Part shown: one piece after another, positions 6,949 to 7,025 of the stretch
Numbering within the stretch: the first letter of the stretch is position 1
Layout: every line of letters starts with the position of its first letter
Assembly: GCA_002071245.1 (NCBI GenBank)
Contig: MWEV01000170.1
Location: 1-7,025, forward strand
DNA length: 7,025 nucleotides
From: Deltaproteobacteria bacterium ADurb.Bin026
GTDB lineage: Bacteria; Desulfobacterota; Syntrophorhabdia; Syntrophorhabdales; Syntrophorhabdaceae
Direction: 5' to 3'
Notes under the pieces: model-generated
The model's database searches: none
What the model was told of the DNA's origin: nothing
The model's input: the letters and a program-made list of their open reading frames with translations, nothing else
Translations under genes and position numbers: made by a program

Positions 6949-7025
6949 TTAACGCTTTTGCCGATTTTGTCAAATGCTCTTATGGCACGGCATTCAAGAA
7001 CGCTTAAAGGGCACCATCTATGGCG
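6855..7025 (-). other. Open frame running off the right edge, unassigned
   Basis: Fifty-six codons are open from the window edge to a TAA at 6855-6857, with readable stretches such as AFDKIGKSVNAKSLEHSK and a hydrophobic tail ending in SYILMMYL. It overlaps segment 1 of the broken glycine-zipper gene in another frame over 6857-6948, so at most one of the two is coding there. No family is recognised. It may be the 3' end of a gene to the right or part of the decayed region. Confidence 0.2.

Noticed and set aside
1..7025. CRISPR array, tRNA gene or insertion sequence
   Set aside because: No regularly spaced repeats, no cloverleaf-like segment with a T-loop GTTCRA motif in context, and no transposase motifs or terminal inverted repeats were seen.
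6946..7025. Plus-strand frame at the right edge starting MARHSRTLKG
   Set aside because: Too short to judge, with no ribosome site; it competes with an open minus-strand frame and a third overlapping frame, so no call is supported.

Overview
The window is dominated by one minus-strand operon of three genes, read from right to left. It matches the DrmA-DrmB core of a DISARM-type anti-phage defence system. A third gene, cut by the left edge, encodes a superfamily 1 (UvrD/Rep-like) ATPase. The organism cannot be named from this sequence. Operon base composition is moderate, and a glycine-zipper/SlyB-like envelope protein remnant on the right points to a Gram-negative, probably proteobacterial, host.

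Layout from left to right. Positions 1-638 (minus) hold the N-terminal 212 codons of the SF1 helicase/ATPase, with Walker A, DEGQD Walker B and the NYRNS motif; its C-terminus is outside the window. Positions 656-2494 (minus) hold a DrmB-like DUF1998 protein with several cysteine pairs. Positions 2491-5823 (minus) hold a DrmA-like SF2 helicase with a cysteine cluster inserted in its motor. DrmA and DrmB overlap by ATGA, and the third gene starts 17 bp after drmB, so the three look co-transcribed and coupled.

Upstream of drmA the character changes. A short reading frame (5820-6005) ends on the drmA start codon in another ATGA overlap. Its last ~32 codons have operon-like composition and the part before them is AT-rich. 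It may be the 3' stub of a lost upstream gene. About 470 bp of AT-rich DNA without convincing genes follows (to 6390), with a few small palindromes and one possible promoter. From 6391 to the right edge lies a minus-strand region whose protein similarity jumps between frames. It looks like a broken gene for a glycine-zipper protein of SlyB-like type, with an unassigned open frame running off the window.

Functional reading: in known DISARM, DrmA and DrmB form a DNA-binding helicase complex that restricts incoming phage DNA together with a methyltransferase that marks self DNA; many systems also carry the PLD nuclease DrmC. Neither the methyltransferase nor DrmC is visible here. An SF1 helicase occupies the slot after drmB instead, which makes this either a DISARM variant or a DISARM operon with an extra motor whose remaining genes lie beyond position 1.
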